From Metellina segmentata (lineage: Eukaryota; Arthropoda; Arachnida; Araneae; Tetragnathidae), in contig OX375873.1 of NCBI GenBank assembly GCA_947359465.1, forward strand, positions 95,069,478-95,133,477: a DNA stretch of 64,000 bases. Direction: 5' to 3'. The translations under genes and the position numbers were made by a program. The notes under the pieces were generated by a model that ran no database searches, was not told where the DNA came from, and worked only from the letters and a program-made list of their open reading frames with translations. Shown piece by piece: positions 44,530 through 56,464 of the stretch (position 1 is the first letter of the stretch; each line of letters opens with the position of its first letter).

Positions 44530-45475
44530 ATTACTATACATACTATGTATTTTTGAATTATATTGACAACTAATTTTGATGGACGCATAAAAAAAATTAT
44601 TTCTAAGTGCATGCAAGAGCCAATAATTCTGTTGAATATTGTTCATAAAATTGTATTAACTACACCCTGGAACAAAACTCTTCAGTCCCGCAGCTTTTGA
44701 ATTTTTCCAATGTCGTCTATTTGAAACAAAATAAGTATTTTTGGACTGCTGAACGTTGGGAATAGAATATGAAAGGATCTATAATAAAATTCGTACCTTT
44801 TAAAAGCTCCAAAGTAGTAGAACTATTAATTACTGCGATCGACAACACTGTTTAACCAATTTACTTATCTGTACACTTGGAACTATTTTTAATTGAAACG
44901 TACTGCATTTGTAGCATGTTTTACACTAGCTTCTAAGGAGGATTGGTAAAATAACTACCACTTGAAGTATCGTACTTTATTTTCTTATAATTCATGCAAA
45001 ATTATAGGTATTATACTGCTCCAGGTGTATATTCTGATTATAATGGATTTTTAGAGATAAAAGAATATGATTTTAATAGTGTATTTTACGCTGAAAATAT
45101 TGAAAGTATTGCTATTTTTTCATAGGAAAGTGGTTTTGAAATCAGCAATTGGAATATTCTTATACTCTTCTCACTAGCCCTTATATTACAAATTGAATCC
45201 GTGAAACATATCACAATGTAAGAATTAAATTTCCAGAAACCTAGGCGTTTGAGTCATAAGACTGTTTCTTCAAATAACAATCATTAATTGTATCTTTCCC
45301 AACCGTTCACGTAGGTTTAGTTCATAATCGAAAGCAATAACTAGGCTAATGCCACCAGCGAAAGCAAAATGACCTTTTAAATACTGTGTTGGTGTAGAGC
45401 CTGTGTCTGTATTCATATATTCCACTAAAAGCGAAAGTTTTGGTAATATATTCCACCACCAAAACGGCTTTCTCG
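44530..45475. other. AT-rich intergenic DNA
   Basis: Nothing recognised. Confidence 0.35.
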
Positions 45476-45479
45476 CGTG

Positions 45480-46060
45480 AGTCGATTACACATTAACCTT
45501 TGACCCCTCCTGCAACATTTCACCCTTCTCTTGGAAACCCACACGGGACGAGAAAGACCCCTACGCTGCTAATAGTCATTTAGAAAACAATCGATTGTTC
45601 CCCCAAAAAAACCAAGTTCTGAAGTCATCGAATCGCTTCTGCCACCAAAACGTCCCGCCTGGTCATCAATAAATGAATCCCTGTCCCACGCAGAGTGATT
45701 CTGGAGGATTTTCTTTCAGAGTCTTTCGCGCGTCCCACAGCCATCAGCGCGGCTTTGTATCAGAAATCAGCAAAATCTGATAGAGCCTTTTCATCTCGAA
45801 AGGGTTGAAAGCAGCACCTAGTGCAGCGGCCACACGCCCTGCATTGAAATAGTGAGGCAGGGGCGGCGTTCGGTGAATCAAGCCACGCGCTGGGCTATAT
45901 TTCCCGAGAGTGTCCCATATATGAATGCAAATATCAATTTCATTATGAAAGTGAGAGAGACGGGACTCGGTGCCGCTTCATGCCAAATATGGCGAGAAGA
46001 TCTGGAAATATCCTGTTGGGACTTTAAAGGCGATGTCTCGGATTGAAAATATGTGGGATA
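45480..46060. promoter_or_regulatory. GC-richer noncoding block, regulatory candidate
   Basis: A 580-bp patch of balanced composition without coding frames. It contains GGTCATCAATAAATGA, AACAATCGATTG, GCGCGTCCCACAGCC and TATATGAATGCAAATATC (an octamer-like site). Its contrast with the flanking AT-rich DNA is the main evidence. Confidence 0.3.
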
Positions 46061-46469
46061 CAAAGCACTATCGGAACAGTATTGTTCCGTAAGTGCAATC
46101 TGAAAATTGAGTTTTTGCTTTCGACATAAAAAGTTTGGCCTTTTGAAGAGAACTACACTAACCAAACTTGCAAACAAAATATATTGGAAGTGAGGAAGAC
46201 TTATTGTCTCTATCTTGGTTGACCACTGCACACTAGTGTATGGTAAAAAGGACTGGTGGTCGTTTCGTATGGTGAAACGGTTAAAATGGAGTTTGTTTCA
46301 CTTCAAGGGTTTAGTTTTGAACTTTTGAGAAGTTTTTTTTTTTTTGGATCGTATGTGATTTTGTGGCATTGAGTCCTCTTAGACATATAATGCCAAACTC
46401 AAGAAAAAAAATAAGATATATAACACAATAATAAAGTGAATTGAGTCATGTCATAATAAAATGAATACT

Positions 46470-46910
46470 ATATAAAATTATATGTGATGGATAAACCCAA
46501 TGTCATGTATAAAGCTAAAAATATTAGGATGAGGATTATCTCCAACCATGTCTTCTAAAGCCAAGGTATAAGAATTAAAATGTTTAAGTTGTTGACTATT
46601 AAAATGAGAACATTCTAATAAAATGTGTTTTACCGTTAGTGGGCAAATGCAGTAATTGTAAATAGGATGATCTTCTCCGAGGAGGAGGTGTCTATGGGTT
46701 TCCCGAGTATGCCCAGTACGAAGAGGTGTCAGTATTATATTCTGTCTTCTTAAAGGTACTGACTTCCACTCAGATATATTTGGTTTAATAGAATGAAATT
46801 TGTTCTCCGTTTGATCATTCCATTCGTTCTACCATTTTTTTCTAAAAATATGTAAATGCTATATTTTAAGTCACGATAAGGGATGGGATGGTTAATGCTA
46901 TTTACGGACG
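46470..46910 (-). pseudogene. C-terminus of a jockey/R1-type LINE ORF2
   Basis: On the minus strand conceptual translation gives IPYRDLK near 46885, then, after shifts, EWKSVPLRRQNIILTPLRTG, HTRETHRHLLLGEDHP, and CPLTVKHILLECSHFNS (about 46600-46660). The LR.GHTR.TH..L..G..P pattern followed by a C...PLTV.HILLEC zinc-like motif is the hallmark of the region after RNase H in jockey and R1-clade LINEs. At least one frameshift is needed. The reverse transcriptase is absent. Confidence 0.75.
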
Positions 46911-47089
46911 ATTTATTTTTAGAAGTGTTTTCGTAAATAATTTCAAGTAATACCCCCATTTTTAATACCCCCATAAATAATTATGAGCATTATTTTTTGT
47001 TAACATTCTGAGAGTCAAGATATATCCGAGTAGTGTAATGTTACTCTCATACTATAACTGCCATAATACATTAAATAACCACATATTTT

Positions 47090-48216
47090 GGCACGATTTT
47101 CAATCCGACCGGATTGACACTGATCCGGCTGGATTGATCTTTCGTCTTTACAACAACTGGAAGCAAAGTACCGGATTGATCCGGTACTTTGGTAATAAGT
47201 CTATCTAACCAGTTTGTATTTTTCCCAAAATCGGCTGAGTGAAAGTAGGTTAAAAGGATATTATTCCAAATTGGCGAACAAAACGTTTATTTTAGCCTTA
47301 AAAATCAACTTTATTAATAATTATCCATAGGTAAGAAATCAATCACCAATTAATTATAATAACTATTAGTACAACTAGTAGTAAGTATTAAACGATTGAT
47401 GATGATCAGTCTTACTAGTTTCCACACTAAAAAACATCAGTTTTTTTTATACGTAGTACTTTTCTATTTACCTAAAATTAAGTAGTCTCTATCTCTAATG
47501 TTGTTGAGCAAATGACAAAAAAAAAATTGCACCAACCTCGTCTCATACTAATATAAAAATCTAATCTGTGGCAGTTTTTGATCAACATAACAAAGAAGGG
47601 AACGAATTCTTCTTAATTGCTTAAATCGAAGCTATATAATATTGTAAAACACTTTTGAGTTTGAAAGAACGATCTAAGGAAACAAATCGTATGAATTCTG
47701 TCTTCCCCCAACCTACTTTTCAATGAAGTGGAGATATAACCAGCGGCCGAGGTCCTCTCAGCTTCGACACTAGTTGGTTTAACCGTCATTAAGTAGTAAT
47801 ACATAAGAGACAAATACATTCCTTTGACTCCATTTCATACGAAATCATTTCTGTCGTCAGTATTTTCTCAAAATCTGTTTATTTTCTAAAATTTGTATTT
47901 TTTCAATAGTCTTCATTTTCATGCAGAATTTGCTTTTCTAATTCCTCTTTATTAAAAAAAATATTATCGATAATTTAACTTATTATTTTTGCTAGAATTC
48001 TCCAAACTGATGATCGAAAGTATAAAATCGATTCATTCACAATCGATTGCTTAATATACGATTTTGCAACTTTAAAGTTAGGTTTGAATAATCGATTATT
48101 TAATTTTTTTTTAAATTTCGGGTTCATCGTATCCGGACCGTATCCGATAGTTGTTGCTGGATCCGGTAGATAGCGCCAAATGATTCCGGATCCGCCGGAT
48201 CGTATTGCAATCCCTA
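47090..48216. mobile_element. Possible DNA transposon with ATCCGG-rich ends
   Basis: ATCCGG/CCGGAT hexamers cluster at 47100-47195 (including the palindrome AGTACCGGATTGATCCGGTACT) and at 48128-48210 (CCGGATCGTATTGCAATCCC), and are scarce between. The right cluster read inverted, GGGATTGCAATACGATCCGG, resembles some hAT ends. Exact ends and target duplication were not found. Confidence 0.3.
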
Positions 48217-48224
48217 ATTGGGAT

Positions 48225-50815
48225 CGATATAGGTCTTAACAAACATCTTGAGATTAGAATATCGAATGAGAACATATCTACAGACCTCAGCAACCTTGCT
48301 ATAATATCAGAACATTTATATACCTAGCCATAATCATTTCAAAGATTTGAGGTGCTAAGCATTTTTTTTATTTTCAAAACATTTTCATGGCGTCACAAAT
48401 ATTAAAGTAAAGATTATGAATAAAAGGGAGATTTAAACGTTCAATTCTTTTATTTTTTCGGTCTTCTCATCTTCAAATAACGGGACTTTTGGAACACGCA
48501 ACGATTTATGTGTTTTTTCATTATAAAAATAGCATTATTAAAAAAGGTACATTTATATTGAATTAGTTTACAATATAAGACATTTTTTAAAACTTTATTT
48601 CTCTCAAATTTTTCAATCGTGTTATTGAAGATATAGTTATTATAAACTAGGAAATGCATTTAATTAAAAGGAATTTAAATTTTATTGTTTATTTATTGTT
48701 TTCCATAGCCTTAGTTAATATGAGAATTGCGTTTTCAAGAAAATATATTTTATTAAACAAATAGAATACTGACGTAAAATTGTTATGGCTTAGGAACTTG
48801 TAAGCAATCCAAGTGTAAAAGATTAATGCGACACATTCGAATAAGTCTAATAAAAATTTTATTTGAAATGTGAGGTTTAAATTTTTACGGGAGACAAAAG
48901 ACGGCTCAACTGATAAAAATTTTCAATTATAAATAAAAGGGCAATATTTGACTATGTTAACTGTTTCGTTACTTTATCTTAAGCCAACGTTGTAAAATTC
49001 TTAAAATTCATTTGGATTGTAAAGACCTACCGTTTCTTAAGTTAACATTTTAGTTTTTCTATCTATGTTAATAATCAAAATGGAGGTGATCAAATTAGTC
49101 TCTAACACAACTGAGATTCCGTTAAAAGATATTAAAAAATTTACCATTACAATCAAGAACATTTGAAAATAATATTTAATAATCGTGCATGCTAACATAA
49201 TGACAAAAACATAAGAATATGCACAAAGTAAAGTCGAAAATGGTGATAATATTCGGTGCACTTTTGTGAGTTGCCACTGTCGATTAGGTTTCCATTCATA
49301 AATTACTCTGAATATTGTTTATAGTAATTTAAATGTTAATATATTTTGAATGCATTGACAACCTCAATTGTAAATTTGGTTTTTGAAACGAAAAGTACTT
49401 CTCCATTTGCAATCTCCTGCTGAGGTTTCATTTATTCGAAAAAACTAGTCCCTTCTGAAAATATACATACATAAAAGAGAGTAAAATAATCATTGTTCTA
49501 GAAACAGCTGTGAAGAGTTACATAATTACCTATTACCAAATTCATGAACATTTCACCAGTTACATACTATTTAATTTTTTAAGACTAAAATACGCAACTT
49601 CCTTTAAAAATGCCTATTGTCAACAGTTTCCTTACTAAGTAACACAGAGTAGATTACTCCTCAATGAAATGCTCCTTAAATGGTACATTAAGCACGGAAT
49701 TCCCCTGGATGCAATTCGGAAATGAGTTAGTTTAATGAGAACACGTGTGCCTTTAACCTTTTTGACAAATAGAAGGAACCTATTTGAAAGAATCGCATTA
49801 TATCATTAGAGTTAAGTGAAAATGGGTCATCAATGAATGGATTGTAGTTTCTAAATTTACCTAGGGATCACACCTCCTTTAGAATATAACTAGATTAGCT
49901 TTGTAAAGTTTCAATGGCAGATGAGTTCCGTTATCACAACAATTTCCGTTTAACATACTTTCTCAACTCTAATCATATACAACTAATCTATGTAACGGTA
50001 TTTTTTTGTTTTGGACTAAATTATTCATTGAATACATTTGCAGGTTGCTTAAAATATGAAAAGCTATGGAACATTTAGTCAAACATTTTTACTGTCATTT
50101 ATATATTGACTAATTAAATGAATTTTGCAGCACTTTTGCTGGATTATCGTAATTAGTTCAATTAGCTAAAAATATTTTATTTTTATTTGTAAATAACCAA
50201 AACAAAAACTTATTTACGACGGTAAATTTACTCCTAACAGTCGTTTGTTCATTGTATAGATTGACACAAACTTATCTCATAAAAATTTGTCTCGTTGTTT
50301 TTTTCTTTACGTTAACTAATGCTAAAGCGCATCTTGAATTTGAGTATATCTCCAAAAATCATTTGTAAAAGAATATTTTTAAAACGAAATTTCTTAGACC
50401 TTTCAGTTAATTAAAGTTTCAAAAATGTAAATATGAATTGATTTTCGAAACACGTTCCTCCAATAAAGTATGTGTGGCGTAAAATATTGCATACTATCAA
50501 AATTTAAGTACTATTTTTGAAATTATTTTGAAAACCATGCTTTTGCAAAAACCACTTTTGCAACTACCTAGTTTACGTGTCGCGCGAAATAACACTAAAA
50601 AAAATAATGAGCCATTTTTCAATGAAAGTTCTCAAAAGTTAGAAAAATATGTACAATCCAAATACAAATGTTTTTGAAGAGTAAAAACTAAATTTGTTTC
50701 CTCGCAGGGTGGTCAGAATCTACCCCTCTATTATAATATCACGCGATTCTTTGTCAAAACCCAGCCCGAGAATGTTTTGCTCATTTACTTTTTATAAGTG
50801 ATATTTCGGTTATTT
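48225..50815. other. AT-rich intergenic DNA
   Basis: No supported feature. Confidence 0.4.
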
Positions 50816-50817
50816 AG

Positions 50818-51120
50818 GAAATTAATTAACATCGGAACTGAAGCAACACAACAGCGACAGCCCGTGAACTACCCCCAAGGTAAAGATCCAATGACAACGC
50901 CTCGTCATTTTGAACTACGATCAGATGACGAGGTTAACACATGAAATGTCACCCCACTCTCGAAACTTCCGCACTAGCCAGCGTAAGGACATTTGAGGTC
51001 ATGACAGATTTAACGTGCACCAGCCTTCGTGTACGCGACGGTCTTCGGTTGGACAGTGTTTCGAACTCGCAACCCTCCAATTTCTAATCCGTTGATCTTC
51101 CAACTGGGCTACCATGTGAT
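50818..51120 (-). mobile_element. SINE family A, well preserved
   Basis: Complete from the tail (AATTAATTAACATCGG) to the head. The inverted B box TTTCGAACTCGCAACCCTCC is at about 51059, and the inverted A-box region CTTCCAACTGGGCTACCA ends at 51114. GTAAAGATCC, CGATCAGATGACGAGG and GTACGCGACGGTCTTCGG are present. Confidence 0.85.
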
Positions 51121-51124
51121 ATTC

Positions 51125-51905
51125 CGGAGATATACCCATTTGATGTCTGGTAATTTGAAATTTCAAACACTATGTCCTTTAGATTTTCCTGGAGTTTCCG
51201 GTGCTTGAGAGTAAATAGACACACGCGCGAAAATAAAATGTCCGATGAATACCCATATACGAATGAGTGTATTAAACACTCAACTGTCTATCCATCACTT
51301 GTGCGTTCGACAATTATCCATATTATCTTATGTTTTATATTTTGTGTCCCCACGTACTTTCAGGAACCGCCAACCCTAGCGTCATTCTAAGTTACACTAA
51401 CACCCTCCTTTAACAGCTTAAGACTAGTCTCAATAATGTTCTTAATATACAATGCTTCCTATATGTTACTACTACATGTACTATCTTTTCCCTTGTATGT
51501 TAGTATTGCTAGCTATCCTATTTGTCACGTATCAAATACATACGATTTCGTAACGAATGGCTCATTTTTCACCTGCAATCACCAAAGGGGAAGAATAGTG
51601 GTTGTGTAAAAAAGCTGCGACTACTACTAAAGCTACACTCTACAGACTCTATCGAGCATGTCTATTGATTGATGCTTTACTATTTACTGTCATTTTCATC
51701 TAGGTTTCGCACATAGTTAGGGGACCGGCTAGAGCTATGTACAGCTCGGAAAGTGTAAGCATTTTTTGTTATATATAAGTTGATTTGTTCGAAGAAGAGA
51801 ACAATTTATGCCGAGTCAAGCATTGAGTAATTTTTATTTCTAATGCCCGACTACTGATATCTTCGGTTTCGGTACTACAAGGGTCAAACTATATGCTACA
51901 TGTGA
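51125..51905. other. Intergenic DNA
   Basis: A 72-codon frame at 51172-51390 shows no motif. Nothing else seen. Confidence 0.35.
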
Positions 51906-51911
51906 AGGGTG

Positions 51912-52210
51912 AAGTTAAATTAACGTCGTACTGAAACAGCACAGCCGGCTATAGGTGACAGTCAGGGACCAATCAGAACGGAAAAGATTCGAGGACGACA
52001 ACTCGTTAATTTCAACCGTTTTCGTTTTTCAGATGGCGGTTTTAGTACCTGGTATGGCACCCTACTAACCAAACTTCTACACAAAGCCAACATGAAGACG
52101 AGGCCATGCCATATTTAACGTGCCCTAGATCCCATTTACACTACGGACATTGGTTATATCGGGTTTTGAACTAGCTAACCTCGGTAACTAATTCGTTACA
52201 GTGGCTCTGC
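51912..52210 (-). mobile_element. SINE family A
   Basis: TAAATTAACGTCGTACTGAA, GGCTATAGGTGACAG, AAAGATTCGAGGACGACAAC, ACCAAACTTCTAC and the head end TTTTGAACTAGCTAACCTC. Confidence 0.75.
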
Positions 52211-52239
52211 CTCTTGTGAAAAAATAACTAGTGGTTGAA

Positions 52240-52325
52240 TCATCAATATGTTTGCAAACCGGGATTCGAACTCGGGACCTACTATGTGGTAGACAAGAGC
52301 TGGGACCACAATACCTGTTTCACAG
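52240..52325 (-). mobile_element. tRNA-derived SINE family B
   Basis: Inverted B box GGGATTCGAACTCGGGACC at about 52260 and an inverted A-box region (AGCTGGGACCACAATACC). It is the clearest copy of family B. Confidence 0.7.
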
Positions 52326-52497
52326 CAGCATTGAGTATTTGATGTATATTTTGTTATTCCTTTTATCCTGGTACTTGTGTAAAACCGTCCTGGTTCTTGT
52401 CGCCTGTGACGGGTTTGCTTGCAAAATATCGATCTTATTGTGTTTGTTTTCACTTGGAGGATCTAATAAAAATTTCCTATATTTTGTAACATTGTGA

Positions 52498-52555
52498 TTC
52501 AGTGGGTTTGGCCACTGCTCTAGCAGCCTTCGATCTCTAGCTCCTATATGTTCTA
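52498..52555 (+). mobile_element. Weak SINE family D-like head
   Basis: GATTCAGTGGGTTTGGCCAC and CAGCCTTCGATCTCTAG resemble the A- and B-box regions of the SINE at 32690. Low similarity. Confidence 0.25.
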
Positions 52556-52969
52556 GGACAGTAATCTGATGTCTAGAACATATATTTTTCTGATTGCGCC
52601 CTTATTCGCCATGTTGCGTCATTCATTTAGACTTTAATTATCAAAATATTTAAGTTACAACCAAAGAAATGTACAGGGTTTTTTTTATAAAAAGAAGGAG
52701 TTCTTTCGGTCTTGTCTCAATGTTAATTTTATCATTGATCTCGGTCAGTAAGATTAATATTTAAATCACGACATACCATCGATTATGATCATAGTTTCCA
52801 TACATTCTGTACTAGATAGTCTTTTTTAATAACCAACCTCAGACCTCTTCGCCCTTCAACACTACAAAAGGCAAACTGGTAGCTGTTTGAACAACCTGTC
52901 TTGTTTAGAGCTATTGCAGATCCCAATAGGTAAGTTACAGTTGCTCTAAAGAAGGACAGGCATCAGTAC

Positions 52970-53055
52970 CCATACGTTTACAAATTGAGATTCGATCCCG
53001 GGACCTACTGTGTGACAGACTGGTGAAGTTATGATCATTGTACCAGGTAGGCGTC
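52970..53055 (-). mobile_element. tRNA-derived SINE family B
   Basis: GAGATTCGATCCCGGGACCT contains the inverted B box; TGTGTGACAGACTGGTGAAG and ATCATTGTACCAGGTAGG form the A-box side. Confidence 0.6.
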
Positions 53056-53107
53056 CTTTTCTAGATAGTTCAATATATGTTTTATATAATGATTATATAT
53101 TTAAACT

Positions 53108-53430
53108 TCCTGGTGGTATCATCATATGACCGTGGTTCAAAATTAGGTAGATTAAGTATGTGTTTTGATTATCGTCACACTGGAGCATCACAACGAACTA
53201 TTGGCAACGGTAGGGGATAAAAAACGAATTAAAAGATCCGAAAGCAACACCATATAACTTTGAACCACAGATGACAACGGCACTCTTGAGGTGGCACTCC
53301 ACCTTTCCAAACTTCCACATCACGCCAAAGGTTCAAAATTAGGATGCGTTGTTCTTGGACCTTTCCCAATTGCGAACCGTCGCTAATATCTCGTTGCGAT
53401 GCTCCAATGAGACGTTAATTCAACTAACAA
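53108..53430. mobile_element. SINE family A copies in inverted arrangement
   Basis: A minus-oriented tail part (53163-53330: CACTGGAGCATCACAACGAA, AAAGATCCGAAAGCAACACC) is followed by a plus-oriented tail part (53335-53430: GGTTCAAAATTAGGATGCG, GGACCTTTCCC, GCGATGCTCCAATGAGACG). The two are inverted with little spacer. A short plus fragment (GACCGTGGTTCAAAATTAGG) precedes them at 53128. Confidence 0.65.
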
Positions 53431-53478
53431 CTACCTCCAGGTGTTTTATCTCCGCATCCAAATTTATCCTGTAATTAA

Positions 53479-53666
53479 CAGCCTATAGTTCAATAGACTT
53501 TACCAAACTGCTACTTCTTTTGGGCAAAGGACAATTTGTGTTTCGTAGATACTTGGATCTTCATTCCACCCAGGAGAATTAAGGCAGTTTTGTCTCCAAG
53601 AGCTACCTTGTCCTCAACAAATTAACCAGATCTAGAACGAGATATCTACTCGAAACACTTGGAGGG
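53479..53666 (-). mobile_element. piggyBac-like MITE
   Basis: 188 bp between TTAA (53475-53478) and TCAA (53667-53670). Inverted, it begins CCCTCCAAGTGTTTCGAG, then AGATATCTCGTTCTAGATCT, AATGAAGATCCAAGTATC and GTTTGGTAAAG, the same order as 1782-2009 and 32998-33209. This copy joins the CCCTCCAAGTG end of the 43-bp arrays to the MITE body. Confidence 0.65.
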
Positions 53667-53779
53667 TCAATATTAGAAACATTCTGAAATTCGAACGAAA
53701 GAAATTAGACATGCTCATAAATTCATGACCCAAAATAGCAAACAACTACAATGCTGTTTTTGTAGCGAATCACAGTATT

Positions 53780-54420
53780 CCTCTCATTAAAAAAAGCCTC
53801 CGAAGCTCTTTTTTTTCCTTGTCCTTTATTGGATCTCTTGGCATGGGAGTCACCATGTACATTGCCTCCATTATTGTTATTATCTCCTCCAAAGAAAAGG
53901 ATACCCACTCACAATCATTAGTCAATTACCATTATCGAGGACATTATCGTTTTCTTTGGATGTCTACCTCGACGACTTGTCCTTTTATGAATGCAAAAGG
54001 GGACCCTCCCCTTCCGGACCCGATGACCTCACCTCGATGGAGAGAGGGTGCACGCAGACAGGTGTAGGCGGACGAAGTGTGTGCAGCATCCACCAAAGTA
54101 CACAAGCACACTCGAGATAAATCGTCTCTTTTCTATGTTCGGAGTCAACTTTTTTAGGAGAGCAGCGACGCGCTTTGTTTTTGTTTCTCGACGATCCGCT
54201 CGCTCGGGCGACATACCTACATAATGTCCCGAAGTAATCGTTCACGTGTGATTGGCAGGAGGGAGGAGAGAAGGGTGGGCCATTTTTTCCGAGTGTCAAA
54301 ATTTGAAATTGAGCACCGAGATTGGTGCCATTATTCAAATTGGGTGTCGTCGTTTTCGGGAAGAAATAGTTAATTTTTTTTCGGGCATCTACAACAGCGC
54401 GATTAAAAATTAAATCGGTT
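53780..54420. other. GC-richer noncoding block
   Basis: Balanced composition with CGACGATCCGCTCGCTCGGG near 54190 and a CCCCTTCCGGACCCG patch near 54007. A 150-codon minus-strand frame (53985-54437) runs into the neighbouring transposon end and shows no domain, so it is probably not a gene. Confidence 0.3.
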
Positions 54421-54424
54421 GAAG

Positions 54425-55655
54425 CAGTGGTTCTCAACCATTTATTCGTTACAAAACCCCCGGAAGTGTATATAGCTGGCGTACCCCTTCTATCAAGTAT
54501 AACTCTAATTATACTATAACCAAGATAAAACTAGCTATAACCTTACAACGTGCAACTAAAATAAAGCACCTATCGTCGTCTTGAAGCAAAACCCCATTAA
54601 ACGACGAAAACAATTTTATACAGTTGAGCTGTTCCAAGAATATTAGTTTTTAGGAAACAAGAAAAATCTCAACCATTTTTACTACGTTATATTTCTTCCA
54701 AACAAATTTAAACATGTTTATGTAAGTCTTATCACTCTGAAAATGTGTATTTAGTGCCTCCGATAAATATCAGTTAATGAGTTTCTGCCTTAAAACCAGC
54801 AATATATTACCAGTTCATATTCATAAATTACATGTCTATGAAAACAAAAATTGGCAAAAACAATTTATCAAATCTTGTAAAATTGTACTAATTTTACTGA
54901 CCAAATAATAAGACGATTATGCTTTTTTTTTTTTGCGCTTGCACAGCTCATCAATTGTTGGGTTTTTAGTGCTAAGCAAGTCTTGGAATTTAATCAGCAG
55001 CACTGTTGCCGACTTAGCTACTTTATGATATATGATCTCCCACGGTGTATCCCTAAAACCTTTACCACTTACACCAGGGGTTCCAAAACTTATCCGTCGT
55101 GGCACCCTTAAAGAATTAGAATTTTCTCACGGCAACCTCGCCATGTAATATCTATCTGTGGTATATTATTATATGTATAATATATATATTTCATATTTGT
55201 ACAACTTTGAAGAAGAAATTAGTTATTTAAGTGGTAAGAACATGGACATAATTAATACAACTTATATTTAAAATTCACACAAATACTTTAACTGTAATTA
55301 ATAGGAAAACATAGGCGTAGGTGAAAATTTAAATAAAATAAATAAATTACCTTCAACATGCTCTTGGAGGTATATATGTGTGTTTAATGCGTCGGGTGAT
55401 TCTGCTGCTTACTACTCAATTGTTTGAATCGTGGAATTAAGATACAGCTACTCAAGATATCCTAGTGATACAGCTACTCGCATTTCTTTTACGATATTAA
55501 TTTTGAACGATATTTGCTACTTATAACAGCAACTGCTTCATGGGCGGCACCCCTAATCTCCCTACGTGGCATCCCAGGGTCCCGCGGCACACACTTTGGG
55601 AACCTCTGACTTACACGTACCAGCGTTTAAAACCCCTGGGTTAAAAAAGGGTTAT
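54425..55655. mobile_element. Older hAT-like element, interrupted
   Basis: Starts CAGTGGTTCTCAACC, a classic hAT-type end, and may close near GGGTTATAGAAACCAC (55640-55655), a decayed inverse. No 8-bp target duplication survives. A minus-strand frame at 54917-55070 (WEIIYHKVAKSATVLLIKFQ) is present but not recognised. A younger hAT MITE sits inside. Confidence 0.45.
55075..55608. mobile_element. hAT MITE with perfect 8-bp target duplication
   Basis: Ends CAGGGGTTCCAAAACTT and, inverted, CAGAGGTTCCCAAAGTG; both continue into CGTGGCACCC-like / GGGTGCCGCC phrases. ACTTACAC flanks both sides exactly (55067-55074 and 55609-55616), the 8-bp duplication typical of hAT. 534 bp, AT-rich inside, noncoding. 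Confidence 0.88.
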
Positions 55656-55809
55656 AGAAACCACATACTTACTTTTAAAAGAATAATCGCAGTTCAAAAA
55701 CGCATATTTTTACGTCAAGCTCATACGAAACATGCAAGTAATGATTTTTTGAAGGAAATAATAGCGATTGTTTTCGACCTGTATCATAATTCAAAGTTAT
55801 TATAATCTT

Positions 55810-56350
55810 TCACGATTCAATAAAGATAATTTGATTTCGGTTCCCATGTCTCTTGAATGATCTTATTACTATCACAAAGCGAGAAGCCAAATCCTCTTGA
55901 AAATTTGTATTTTGTTTTATTTCTGAGAGTATCTTTCGGGAGGGTTTTTTTTAAATTTATACGAAACGTTGATGGGCAACATTACAATACTTAATTCAAC
56001 ACTGCTTTTGAAATGACGGCAGTCTTGCAAAGCGTATTGAAACAGTGTGTTTTTGTAATAATGTTAGAATAAAAGAGAAGGGAAAAGGAATTACAAAAGT
56101 CACACACCCACTTGACATTGACAACATACCATTTGAGTAAAGTTTCAATACATGAAAAACTTTGTTTCGACATTTCATAGCTTTCCATGATTTTGTTCGA
56201 AGCCACTACACAATCTTGCTGTATTTTCAATCCAGTTATCTCATTAGAAATTAGTAGAGTGATTGGTAATAGGAACTAATAAATTGTCGGGAAGCAGTAC
56301 ATTTGATTGAGAAATGAAACTTTTCATATTCATTCCAAAATGAATCCATG
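55810..56350. other. AT-rich intergenic DNA
   Basis: Nothing recognised. Confidence 0.35.
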
Positions 56351-56464
56351 TTTTGCGTCCCAATAATAAGTTTAATTAAGTACTGAATACTAAAATTTCA
56401 ATTTGCGTAACAGTAATAGTTTTATTAGCCTTACTGAAACTTAAACTCTTGCATCCCAATAATA

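Noticed and set aside
45878..46231. 117-codon minus-strand frame
   Set aside because: No domain, and it straddles the edge of a GC-richer block with no promoter or splice evidence.
53985..54437. 150-codon minus-strand open frame
   Set aside because: It begins in the hAT end and crosses a GC-rich block; the residues show no motif or low-complexity domain of a known family.
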